DNA of 14,349 bases, from assembly GCA_003157595.1 (NCBI GenBank), contig PMKB01000062.1, forward strand, positions 1-14,349. The letters are read 5' to 3'. This document shows positions 1-4,632 of this stretch, in pieces (the stretch's first letter is position 1; each line of letters begins with the position of its first letter). The notes beneath the pieces are model-generated. The model was given only the letters and a program-made list of their open reading frames with translations, searched no databases and had not been told where the DNA came from. The translations under genes and the position numbers were made by a program. Origin of the DNA: Solirubrobacterales bacterium. Lineage in GTDB: Bacteria; Actinomycetota; Thermoleophilia; Solirubrobacterales; Solirubrobacteraceae.

Positions 1-240
1 TCCGGCGGCCAAGGGGGCCTCGGGCCCGATTACGGCCAGCCCCACGCTGTTTTCCCGGGCAAACTTGACCAGCGCCGGGAAGTCGGTCGCCTGGATGTCG
101 ACGTTTTCGCCGTCCAGATCGGTGCCTGCATTGCCGGGGGCCACGAAGACGCGGTCGGCGCGCGGACTCTGGGCGAATTTCCAGGCCAGGGCGTGCTCGC
201 GTCCGCCCGAGCCGACGATCAGGACCTTTGGTGCGCTCAT
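1..240 (-). CDS. purD: Phosphoribosylamine-glycine ligase (GAR synthetase), N-terminal part, runs off left edge
   Basis: This enzyme catalyses the ATP-dependent joining of glycine to 5-phosphoribosylamine, the second step of de novo purine synthesis, in the cytoplasm. The first 80 codons are present. They begin MSAPKVLIVGSGGREHALAW, the classic PurD N-terminal glycine-rich loop, followed by the APGNAGT motif (about residues 34-40) and AVIGPEAPLAAG at the edge. The start is the ATG at 240-238, since nothing in frame upstream resembles the family. A -10-like box (TAGAAC, 253-248) ends seven bases before the ATG with no Shine-Dalgarno, so the message may be leaderless. The gene reads away from the mobile element at 292-3785, whose insertion left its upstream 51 bp untouched. 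The family assignment is secure, and only the 3' part is missing. Confidence 0.95.
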   Translation of the reverse strand, partial: MSAPKVLIVGSGGREHALAWKFAQSPRADRVFVAPGNAGTDLDGENVDIQATDFPALVKFARENSVGLAVIGPEAPLAAG

Positions 241-243
241 CAC

Positions 244-258
244 GAGCGTTCTATCCGA
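244..258 (-). promoter_or_regulatory. Putative purD -10 region for a leaderless transcript
   Basis: On the minus strand GATAGAAC lies just upstream of the purD ATG, with TAGAAC at 253-248 ending seven bases before it. That spacing puts the predicted start of transcription at or next to the ATG. No good -35 hexamer is visible. This is inferred from position and from the same pattern at other genes in the window. Confidence 0.35.
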
Positions 259-283
259 TCGCCGCGCTCGCCACCTGAGATGC

Positions 284-291
284 GGTATCAC
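284..291. repeat. Left target-site duplication GGTATCAC
   Basis: The 8-mer GGTATCAC directly abuts the left terminal repeat and recurs exactly at 3786-3793, directly after the right terminal repeat. Eight base pairs is the duplication length known for the IS1595 family. The exact match on both sides is strong evidence that the boundaries are correct and the insertion is a simple transposition. Confidence 0.9.
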
Positions 292-319
292 GGGAAGTAG
301 GTAGCCGTGACACGTACGG
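292..319 (+). repeat. Left terminal inverted repeat of the element
   Basis: It starts GGGAAGTAGGTAG, then has four bases of which three differ from the other end, then GACACGTACGG. It matches the reverse complement of 3758-3785 at 25 of 28 positions. IS1595-family ends commonly begin with GG, as here. The inner block GACACGTACGG is probably the transposase-recognition part, because it also appears in the transposase promoter. Confidence 0.9.
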
Positions 320-323
320 GGCA

Positions 324-357
324 AATTCGGGCGTATTTGGCTCTATAGGGCCGAATG
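324..357. repeat. Nested inverted repeats just inside the left end
   Basis: ATTCGG (325-330) pairs with CCGAAT (351-356), and within it GGCTCTATAGGGCC (339-352) is a palindrome with one T/G mismatch pair. The stretch between the left terminal repeat and the stop of the first passenger gene (504) otherwise shows no coding signal I trust. It could be a sub-terminal protein-binding region or a weak transcription stop. Confidence 0.35.
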
Positions 358-503
358 CTGGCGCTCCCGCGGGCGATGATCCCCCGATAGGCCGGGCTGC
401 CGCGCCAAAAAGCGGCGCCGCGCAGGCCGGATCATCTAACGGGTCGAGCGAGTCGGACGACGCAGGAGGCGACGAGCCGCCCATAGATCGACCGGCGCGG
501 CGC

Positions 504-1010
504 TCAACCCCCCGCTCCTATCTCGTCCTCGTCTCGCGCCTTTCCGCTGAACCCTTCCCGCCTAGTAAACGATGCTCTGTAGACCAACTTGGCAACGCTG
601 CTCACCATTCCCAGCGCGCGTCCGAGCAGCGCTTGTGCGGCGTCATCAAGGGGAGCCCGTTCCTCGCCCGCATTCCTGATCGCCGCAGTGCGCATGAGTT
701 CAAGTTGCGCGATTACGGTAGAGGTCCCGGCGACCGCCATGAACTCAGGTGTATTGAGTTGGGCCGCAAGCGACCCTCGGTGTTCAGTCCAGGGCGCCAC
801 AAACTCATCCCAATCGCTTCGCATGGGCCAAAAGCCGCTTTTGAGTGCGACCCTGATGCGCTGCTCTACCAAGACAAGATCGAAGAAGAGCAAGCGCGCA
901 GCGACACGGGCCGCCCGATAGCGGTCACGCCACGCGATGATCGCTTGCACCGCACCGCTGAGAATGCCGCCAGCGATGACGCCAAGAAAGCCAACGAGTG
1001 CGGTGGTCAC
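504..1010 (-). CDS. Passenger gene: small membrane-anchored protein of unknown function (168 aa)
   Basis: The protein has one clear hydrophobic segment at its N-terminus (about residues 4-26, ALVGFLGVIAGGILSGAVQA then IIAW), followed directly by a basic stretch (RDRYRAARVAARLL). The rest is a mostly helical, soluble C-terminal part of about 130 residues ending in an acidic-Gly tail. This layout (N-terminal helix, WRDRYR linker, helical body) is common in small actinobacterial membrane proteins of unknown role; I do not recognise a named domain. The start is GTG at 1010-1008. A TACGAT box at 1022-1017 ends six bases before it, so the transcript looks leaderless. It reads divergently from the next gene, and the two start regions overlap or abut. 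Both lie inside the transposable element, so it is a passenger, possibly selfish or protective. Confidence 0.7.
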   Translation of the reverse strand: MTTALVGFLGVIAGGILSGAVQAIIAWRDRYRAARVAARLLFFDLVLVEQRIRVALKSGFWPMRSDWDEFVAPWTEHRGSLAAQLNTPEFMAVAGTSTVIAQLELMRTAAIRNAGEERAPLDDAAQALLGRALGMVSSVAKLVYRASFTRREGFSGKARDEDEIGAGG

Positions 1011-1025
1011 GCATGCATCGTAGGT
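1011..1025 (-). promoter_or_regulatory. Putative -10 box (TACGAT) for leaderless passenger transcript
   Basis: TACGAT on the minus strand (1022-1017) is followed by GCATGC and then the GTG start at 1010. Six bases of spacing places transcription start at the initiation codon. No Shine-Dalgarno is present. A -35 match is not obvious. Confidence 0.35.
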
Positions 1026-1198
1026 CGTCTAGTCGCCATGATGGGCGCGTGCCTTGGGTGCAACCCGAAGATCCTGGAAGCAGATTGGCTGAGGCGCCTG
1101 CGCCGCCGCCATTGTCGTTGGCGGTCCGTATTCGTCGTTGGCTCCTACCAACGCTCGATCCCGTCCAAGATCGCTACAGCCGAACCGCGTGGCGAGAC

Positions 1199-1795
1199 AT
1201 GCGAACCCTTCTTCGATGGTGGTTCGTTCGCATGATTGTCACAGCGGCATCGATTGGAGCCGGTCTTGGCCTCCTCCTCGCAACGAGCTTGAGCACCACG
1301 GACAAGATCCTCTTGTTCTTAGGGGGGGCCGGTGGGACGATTGTGGTGCTCAGTTTCGTCGTGTTCACTGGCACATCGCTCGCAGCACCACATCGCCATG
1401 GAAACAGGGCGCGCGCGGACATCGAACACCTTCAGGAGTTGCGAGCCAACGACCGAAGCGAAATGCGCTTGCGCGACGAACTCATGAGCGCCGCGTGGGG
1501 CCTTGAACACCAGGACCGGCGCCTTCGGGACCAGATAGCGCAAGGGCATTCGCCCGATGTCGATTCAGCAAGATCGTGGTTTGTTGCCCAAGCCGACGGG
1601 ATCTCTGAGCGACTGAGGACCGATGGCCTCGCGGGATTGGCCGACGCTTACCGAGTGTCCCAAGCGGGGAAGCTTGACGAGTTGAACGACGTTTTGAACG
1701 CGCAATCTGGCTATCGCGACCGCGTCTATGCACTCGCCCGCAGTAACCAAGTGGGACTAGCTTTGGACGGCGCCGCCACCGAGGGAGCGCGATAG
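1199..1795 (+). CDS. Passenger gene: two-helix membrane protein with helical cytoplasmic tail
   Basis: From the ATG at 1199 the protein is 198 residues. It has two hydrophobic segments (about residues 12-30, IVTAASIGAGLGLLLA, and 37-60, ILLFLGGAGGTIVVLSFVVF), separated by a short STTDK turn, so the N- and C-termini lie on the same side. Residues 70-190 are charged and helical (RADIEHLQELRANDRSEMRLRD region) and could form a coiled coil. I do not recognise the family. The start is uncertain: the frame is open back to a GTG at 998, and codons from about 1049 look coding-like (proline-rich, then VRIRRWLLPTLDP), so the true N-terminus may be 50-60 residues longer and overlap the divergent gene. 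The stop TAG lies 45 bases before the transposase start. It shares the element with another small membrane protein, which suggests a joint function, but nothing proves this. Confidence 0.65.
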   Translation: MRTLLRWWFVRMIVTAASIGAGLGLLLATSLSTTDKILLFLGGAGGTIVVLSFVVFTGTSLAAPHRHGNRARADIEHLQELRANDRSEMRLRDELMSAAWGLEHQDRRLRDQIAQGHSPDVDSARSWFVAQADGISERLRTDGLAGLADAYRVSQAGKLDELNDVLNAQSGYRDRVYALARSNQVGLALDGAATEGAR

Positions 1796-1804
1796 AAATG
1801 CTAC

Positions 1805-1833
1805 TTGACACACGTACGTGTCTGTGGTATCGT
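1805..1833 (+). promoter_or_regulatory. Transposase promoter: TTGACA, 17-bp spacer, TATCGT
   Basis: A consensus -35 hexamer (TTGACA, 1805-1810) and a reasonable -10 (TATCGT, 1828-1833) are separated by exactly 17 bases. The -10 ends seven bases before the ATG at 1841, so the transposase message should be leaderless. The spacer is mostly filled by a palindrome related to the element ends, making this a plausible autoregulated promoter. Confidence 0.65.
1810..1821. promoter_or_regulatory. Perfect 12-bp palindrome in the transposase promoter, shares a half-site with the terminal repeats
   Basis: ACACGTACGTGT is its own reverse complement and sits between the -35 and -10 hexamers. The 10-mer CGTACGTGTC (1813-1822) is the exact reverse complement of GACACGTACG in the left end (309-318) and identical to the plus strand of the right end (3759-3768). 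A protein that binds the ends would therefore also bind here and block RNA polymerase. The bound protein is inferred: transposase, or the element's winged-helix protein. Confidence 0.55.
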
Positions 1834-1840
1834 CCCGAGC

Positions 1841-2815
1841 ATGGCAGCACGGAACCGACAGACAACCCTCGCCTCGCCGTCCAGCGAGTCGCAAATGACG
1901 TACGCCCGCTTCCTAGAGCTATTCCCGGACAACGACGCCTGCTTGGAGTATCTGAAGGCGAAGTTCTACGCGGACGGGACGGAGTGCCCGAAGTGCGGCA
2001 AGGCGTCCAAGTTCCACAAGATCACTGGGCGCACCGCTTACAGCTGCCAGTACTGCGGGCATCAGGTCTACCCCACGGCGGGAACGATCTTCCACAAGAG
2101 CACCGTGAGTTTGCAGTTCTGGTTCTACGGGATCTACCTAATGTCCTCGACCCGTTGCGGGATCAGCGCGAAGCAGTTGGAGCGAGAGATTGGCGTGACG
2201 TACAAGACCGCTCACCGCATGTTCAAGTTGATCCGTACGCTGCTGGGCCAGGACGACGAGCAACTGACCGGCGAGGTCGAGGCGGACGAAACGAGGTGGG
2301 GTGGCAAGCCGCGAGCGGGCGACGTGTCGCGCTACATGATCCCGTCGGACTGGAACCGAAACAAGGCCGCAAGCCGGTGGGCCTCCGATCCGAAGAACAA
2401 GGGAACGGTGTTCGGGATGGTCGAGCGTGGCGGGCGTGTGCGTGCGGAGATCGTCCCGGATCGGCTAGGCCCGACGTTGACGGGTCGGATCATCGAGCGT
2501 GTCCTACCGTCCGCGATGATCTTCACCGACGAGTACGTGGCGTACCGGGGCCTGCGCAACCACTTCGCAGGGCATCGTCGGATCATGCACAAGCAGAAGA
2601 TCTACGTGCGCGGCAACGTTCACACGCAAACCATCGAGGGATTCTTCGGGCTGTTGAAGAACGGGATCAGGGGCGTGTATCACGCCGTCAGTCGCGAGTA
2701 CTTGCAGTCCTATTTGGACGAGTACTGCTGGCGGTACAACCACCGCCACGACCGCCAGCCTATGTTTTGGACGATCCTCGACGGTGTTCAGAAGGATCGG
2801 CTAGCCGCTCAGTAG
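1841..2815 (+). CDS. IS1595-family (ISXO2-like) DDE transposase, intact
   Basis: This transposase should catalyse cut-and-paste or copy movement of the surrounding element by acting on its 28-bp ends. The 324-residue protein has, in order: an N-terminal zinc ribbon (C49-P-K-C52 and C69-Q-Y-C72), a helical region with KQLEREIGVTYKTAHRM (about 111-127) resembling a helix-turn-helix, and the ISXO2-like catalytic domain. I place the triad at D149 (VEADETRWGGK), D230 (IFTDEYVAY) and E266 (HTQTIEGFFGLLK), followed by the family hallmark IRGVYHAVSREYLQSYLDEY. No frameshift or stop is present, so it should be active. I chose ATG 1841 because a TTG 12 codons upstream is part of the -35 box; ATG 1895 (MTYARF) is an alternative. 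Its last 56 bases overlap a small gene on the other strand. Confidence 0.95.
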   Translation: MAARNRQTTLASPSSESQMTYARFLELFPDNDACLEYLKAKFYADGTECPKCGKASKFHKITGRTAYSCQYCGHQVYPTAGTIFHKSTVSLQFWFYGIYLMSSTRCGISAKQLEREIGVTYKTAHRMFKLIRTLLGQDDEQLTGEVEADETRWGGKPRAGDVSRYMIPSDWNRNKAASRWASDPKNKGTVFGMVERGGRVRAEIVPDRLGPTLTGRIIERVLPSAMIFTDEYVAYRGLRNHFAGHRRIMHKQKIYVRGNVHTQTIEGFFGLLKNGIRGVYHAVSREYLQSYLDEYCWRYNHRHDRQPMFWTILDGVQKDRLAAQ

Positions 2816-2942
2816 ATTGGTCGGACGCGCGATCCAAGTCGCGCAGAAAGTCGGCTTCGGTGTGCTCAGGGTCCTGCTCCTTGAGCACCTCCGGTGGTGG
2901 TGGCGTCAGATGTTCTTTCGTTGAGCGTTTGCGTGCAGGCAC
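2760..2942 (-). CDS. Small charged protein (60 aa), antisense-overlapping the transposase 3' end
   Basis: A GTG at 2942-2940 is preceded by AGGAAG (2955-2950) with seven bases between, the best Shine-Dalgarno in the window. The product begins MPARKRSTKEHLTPPPPEV and continues with a charged helix, HTEADFLRDLDRAS (about residues 27-40), then a Ser/Arg-rich tail. The end of the frame lies inside the transposase 3' end on the opposite strand. A longer reading of the same frame from 3215 would overlap the winged-helix gene and has unlikely composition, so I prefer the short form. The helical core looks like a short protein-interaction segment. It might be a transposition accessory protein or antisense regulator; the function is unknown. 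Confidence 0.55.
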   Translation of the reverse strand: MPARKRSTKEHLTPPPPEVLKEQDPEHTEADFLRDLDRASDQSTERLADPSEHRRGSSKT

Positions 2943-2949
2943 TTTTAAT

Positions 2950-2955
2950 CTTCCT
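2950..2955 (-). promoter_or_regulatory. Strong ribosome binding site AGGAAG that fixes the GTG start of the 60-aa gene
   Basis: On the minus strand AGGAAG is followed by ATTAAAA (seven bases, A/T-rich, hence unstructured) and then GTG. In a window where most genes lack any ribosome binding site this is notable, and it is the main reason for calling the short gene. Confidence 0.6.
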
Positions 2956-2977
2956 GTGTCGGTGATATCGTCGGCAT

Positions 2978-3045
2978 TGGAGCTAACGGAAGTCGAATCC
3001 GTCGGGGCCAGACCTAACCCAGTCCCCGGCAAACCTGCTAGCCCC
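2978..3045 (-). ncRNA. tRNA-Ala-like cloverleaf inside the mobile element (degenerate)
   Basis: Reading the minus strand, GGGGCTA (3045-3039) pairs over seven positions with TAGCTCC (2985-2979), including a G3-U70 wobble, the alanine identity pair. This is followed by discriminator A at 2978. Next to it is a T-arm with a five-pair stem (ACGGA/TCCGT) and a canonical loop TTCGACT (2997-2991). A short D-arm (GCA-GGTT-TGC, 3038-3029) and a five-pair stem CGGGG/CCCCG (3028-3024 with 3007-3003) complete a cloverleaf of 68 nt. It departs from real tRNAs in having a 16-nt loop in the anticodon arm, no variable loop, A-U instead of G53-C61, and no encoded CCA. It could be a tRNA relic, a tRNA/tmRNA mimic, or a leader controlling the small gene just downstream. 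The pairing is seen directly; the function is unknown. Confidence 0.4.
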
Positions 3046-3062
3046 TGTTGGTCCAGTCCCGG

Positions 3063-3099
3063 CGGCTGCGCGGTTGCCCTAGCTAGGACAGCGCAGCCG
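3063..3099. terminator. Strong hairpin downstream of the winged-helix gene
   Basis: CGGCTGCGC (3063-3071) is perfectly complementary to GCGCAGCCG (3091-3099), and the loop contains the 10-bp palindrome CCTAGCTAGG (3078-3087). On the minus strand it lies about 65 bases after the stop of the winged-helix gene and before the tRNA-like fold. There is no run of U after it, so termination is only one option; an mRNA-processing or RNA-protection structure is another. The remainder of 2956-3165 holds the tRNA-like fold and no credible gene. Confidence 0.45.
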
Positions 3100-3165
3100 T
3101 CGGGTGCTTTACGTCGCCGCTCGCCGCTGGAGGCTCTCTCGGAGCGGGCGACTAGCGTTCTAGTT

Positions 3166-3669
3166 TCATCGCCCCGTCCTATCACTGGGGGCAAGTCTGT
3201 AGACGCCGCGCCCAATACGGCGGATCTGCCGATCCGTCGTCATGCGCGACAGCGTCGAGAGCAGCGACGCGTAGTCGCCTTCTTCGGCCGTCATCCAGCC
3301 GCGCTCAACGAGGTAGTCGCGGATTGTCTGCGAACTGAACTTGCGCTGAGGGTCCGAGCCGAGCACGCGGAGCACCGCAGCTGTTTTTCCGCGTGGCGGG
3401 GGATCGGCGTCCAGCGGGAAGTGCGCCTCGGGCACGGCAACCATCACGCGCGTTCCGCCAGCGGGTGCAGCTGTCTCAACAGGAACCTGCCCCTGGGCGA
3501 TTGCGGTGCGCCATTGCTGCTTGAGTTCGAGCGCCCTCTGAAGCCACTGGTACTCCCCAGACAGCACCGCGATTTCCGCACTCAGCGCTTGAATGCGTTC
3601 TTGTACCTGCGCCTCGTCCAGGGAGTCGATCCACGTGCCGATTGCGACGAGTTGAGGGGGCTGGGGCAT
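3166..3669 (-). CDS. Passenger gene: coiled-coil plus winged-helix-like protein (167 aa)
   Basis: The N-terminal third has a long charged helix with heptad-like spacing (about residues 18-57, EAQVQERIQALSAEIAVLSG and on), a likely dimerisation coiled coil. Residues 58-92 form a Pro/Ala-rich linker. Residues 93-160 read as a winged helix: GKTAAVLRVLGSDP, then FSSQTIRDYLVERGW, then YASLLSTLSRMTTDRQIRRI, ending with a wing strand GRGVYRLAP. This resembles winged-helix domains attached to regulators or to defence and mobile-element proteins; I would not name a family. ATG 3669 is favoured because a TAACGT box (3684-3679) lies nine bases upstream, fitting a leaderless start. An inverted repeat just upstream suggests it controls its own promoter. 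It may regulate transposition or the other passengers. Confidence 0.75.
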   Translation of the reverse strand: MPQPPQLVAIGTWIDSLDEAQVQERIQALSAEIAVLSGEYQWLQRALELKQQWRTAIAQGQVPVETAAPAGGTRVMVAVPEAHFPLDADPPPRGKTAAVLRVLGSDPQRKFSSQTIRDYLVERGWMTAEEGDYASLLSTLSRMTTDRQIRRIGRGVYRLAPSDRTGR

Positions 3670-3686
3670 CGGAACACAACGTTAGC

Positions 3687-3707
3687 ATGCGCGTCAAGCT
3701 TGCGCAT
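3687..3707. promoter_or_regulatory. Operator-like inverted repeat ATGCGC-N9-GCGCAT before the winged-helix gene
   Basis: ATGCGC (3687-3692) and GCGCAT (3702-3707) are exact inverted copies flanking a spacer that holds AAGCTT. The dyad lies directly upstream of the presumed -10 box (3684-3679) of the winged-helix gene, where a dimeric repressor would compete with RNA polymerase. A second, smaller dyad CCTAA-TGC-TTAGG follows at 3714-3726. Confidence 0.4.
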
Positions 3708-3757
3708 TGGGATCCTAATGCTTAGGGGACTATGCAAGGTTTGGTCGAGGTGCTTCG

Positions 3758-3785
3758 CCGTACGTGTCGTGCCTACCTACTTCCC
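3758..3785 (-). repeat. Right terminal inverted repeat of the element
   Basis: Read on the minus strand it starts GGGAAGTAGGTAG and ends GACACGTACGG, with three differences from the left end confined to a four-base patch between these blocks. It is followed on the plus strand by the second copy of GGTATCAC. Confidence 0.9.
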
Positions 3786-3793
3786 GGTATCAC
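3786..3793. repeat. Right target-site duplication GGTATCAC
   Basis: This is an exact copy of 284-291. On this side the duplicated bases occupy the expected -35 position of the methyltransferase promoter (17 bases before TAACAT at 3810), so duplication of the target may have preserved that promoter. Confidence 0.9.
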
Positions 3794-3815
3794 GGCGGCG
3801 CGTCTGCGATAACAT
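3788..3815 (+). promoter_or_regulatory. Putative promoter of the methyltransferase gene
   Basis: TAACAT (3810-3815) is a good TAnnnT -10 box ending eight bases before the GTG at 3824, with no Shine-Dalgarno, which indicates a leaderless transcript. The -35 position (about 3788-3793) is TATCAC, part of the duplicated target site. The -10 assignment is moderately supported; the -35 is by position only. Confidence 0.45.
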
Positions 3816-3823
3816 ACAGCGCC

Positions 3824-4579
3824 GTGGCCACGCGCGACTGGAACGCCGACAGTTACGACAGCGTCTCTGTGCCCCAGCAGGAGTGGGGTGCCGGCGTGCT
3901 CGCCCGGCTGTCGCTGCGTGGCGACGAGACCGTGCTCGACGCCGGCGCCGGAACCGGGCGTGTCTCAGAGATCGTGCTCGAGCGCCTGCCGCGCGGGCAC
4001 CTCATCGCCGTCGACGGGTCGCAGTCGATGGCCCAGCGCGCCCGTGAGCGCCTGCCCGCCGACCGCGTCAGCGTGATCTGCTCCGACCTGCTCACGCTGG
4101 AGCTGCCCGAGCCGGTCGACGCCGTGATCTCGACCGCGACCTTTCACTGGATCCTCGACCACGACGCGCTGTTCGCGCGGATGCGCGCGCTGCTACGCGA
4201 GGGCGGCCAGTTCGTCGCGCAGTGCGGCGGCGAGGGCAACATCGCCCGTGTGCGTTCGATCGGTGAGGCGGTCTCGAGCCGGCCGACGTTTCGGGAGCAC
4301 CTCGCGGCGATTGGCGAGTTCTGGCACTACGCCGGCGTCGAGGCGACCCGCGAGCGACTGGTGCGCGCGGGCTTCGACGTGTCGGCGTGCTGGCTCCAGC
4401 CTGCCCCGACAACCCCGCCGGCGCCGCGCGAGTTCCTCGAGACGGTCATCTTCGCGCCCTACCTCGAGCACCTCCCGGCGGAGCTGCACGCCCCGTTTCT
4501 CGACGCGACGCTCGCCGAACTCGGCCAGCCGGTGGTGCTCGACTACCAGCGGCTGAACTGGGACGCCAGGGCTCGCTGA
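3824..4579 (+). CDS. Class I SAM-dependent methyltransferase, trans-aconitate-methyltransferase-like
   Basis: This is a soluble enzyme that transfers a methyl group from S-adenosylmethionine; the acceptor is unknown. From GTG 3824 it has 251 residues, normal for the Tam/UbiE-like group. Motif I is VLDAGAGTGR (37-46), followed by IAVDGSQSM (61-69) with the acidic residue that binds the ribose (D64). The post-motif strand has VISTATFHWILDHDALF, closely resembling the NAALHWVPDH segment of trans-aconitate methyltransferases, and LREGGQFVAQCGG follows. I chose GTG 3824 over the ATG at 3764 because the longer frame would start inside the transposable element's end and the -10 box fits GTG 3824. 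It is separated from the GTPase-system operon by 53 bases that contain a new promoter-like box, so it is probably not part of that system. The family is secure; the substrate is a guess. Confidence 0.88.
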   Translation: MATRDWNADSYDSVSVPQQEWGAGVLARLSLRGDETVLDAGAGTGRVSEIVLERLPRGHLIAVDGSQSMAQRARERLPADRVSVICSDLLTLELPEPVDAVISTATFHWILDHDALFARMRALLREGGQFVAQCGGEGNIARVRSIGEAVSSRPTFREHLAAIGEFWHYAGVEATRERLVRAGFDVSACWLQPAPTTPPAPREFLETVIFAPYLEHLPAELHAPFLDATLAELGQPVVLDYQRLNWDARAR

Positions 4580-4620
4580 GCGCCGCGAGGGTATTTCCTG
4601 CACCAGCGTGGTGTCTGACG

Positions 4621-4632
4621 TAGGCTTGGGCG
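4621..4632 (+). promoter_or_regulatory. -10 box (TAGGCT) of the GTPase-system operon
   Basis: TAGGCT (4621-4626) is followed by TGGGCG and directly by the ATG of the first gene of the operon at 4633. This fits a leaderless start of an independently transcribed operon. The same hexamer with similar spacing precedes the small gene at 13613. Confidence 0.45.

Larger units (their letters stand above)
292..3785 (+). mobile_element. Complete IS1595-type transposable element with passenger genes (3,494 bp)
   Basis: The element is defined by near-perfect 28-bp inverted repeats at 292-319 and 3758-3785 and by flanking 8-bp duplications. Inside are a DDE transposase of the IS1595/ISXO2 type (1841-2815) and passengers: two divergent membrane-protein genes (504-1010 minus, 1199-1795 plus), a coiled-coil/winged-helix gene (3166-3669 minus), a tRNA-like fold (2978-3045 minus) and a 60-codon gene (2760-2942 minus). 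Plain IS1595 elements are about 0.7-1.1 kb; passenger-carrying members are known, and this one is large. The reading frames in it look less strongly GC3-biased than the chromosomal genes around it, which fits acquisition. Deleting it and one duplication restores an 81-bp intergenic spacer between purD and the methyltransferase gene. Confidence 0.9.

Noticed and set aside
251..484. 77-codon minus-strand frame between purD and the first passenger gene
   Set aside because: Its composition (Ser/Pro/Ala) looks non-coding, it has no ribosome binding site, and it crosses the left end of the transposable element.
2760..3215. Long version (151 codons) of the small minus-strand gene
   Set aside because: It would overlap the end of the winged-helix gene and run through the tRNA-like fold and hairpin. 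Only the short form from 2942 has a ribosome binding site and protein-like composition.
1798..4047. 749-codon open frame on the plus strand
   Set aside because: It is a frame-shifted shadow of the transposase and of regions on the other strand. Its product is an Arg/Pro-rich mixture with no domain, and it crosses the right end of the element and the methyltransferase start.
3824..4579. Methyltransferase as a fifth member of the GTPase system
   Set aside because: It is separated by 53 bases with a new promoter-like box and belongs to a general metabolic family. Adjacency alone is not enough.
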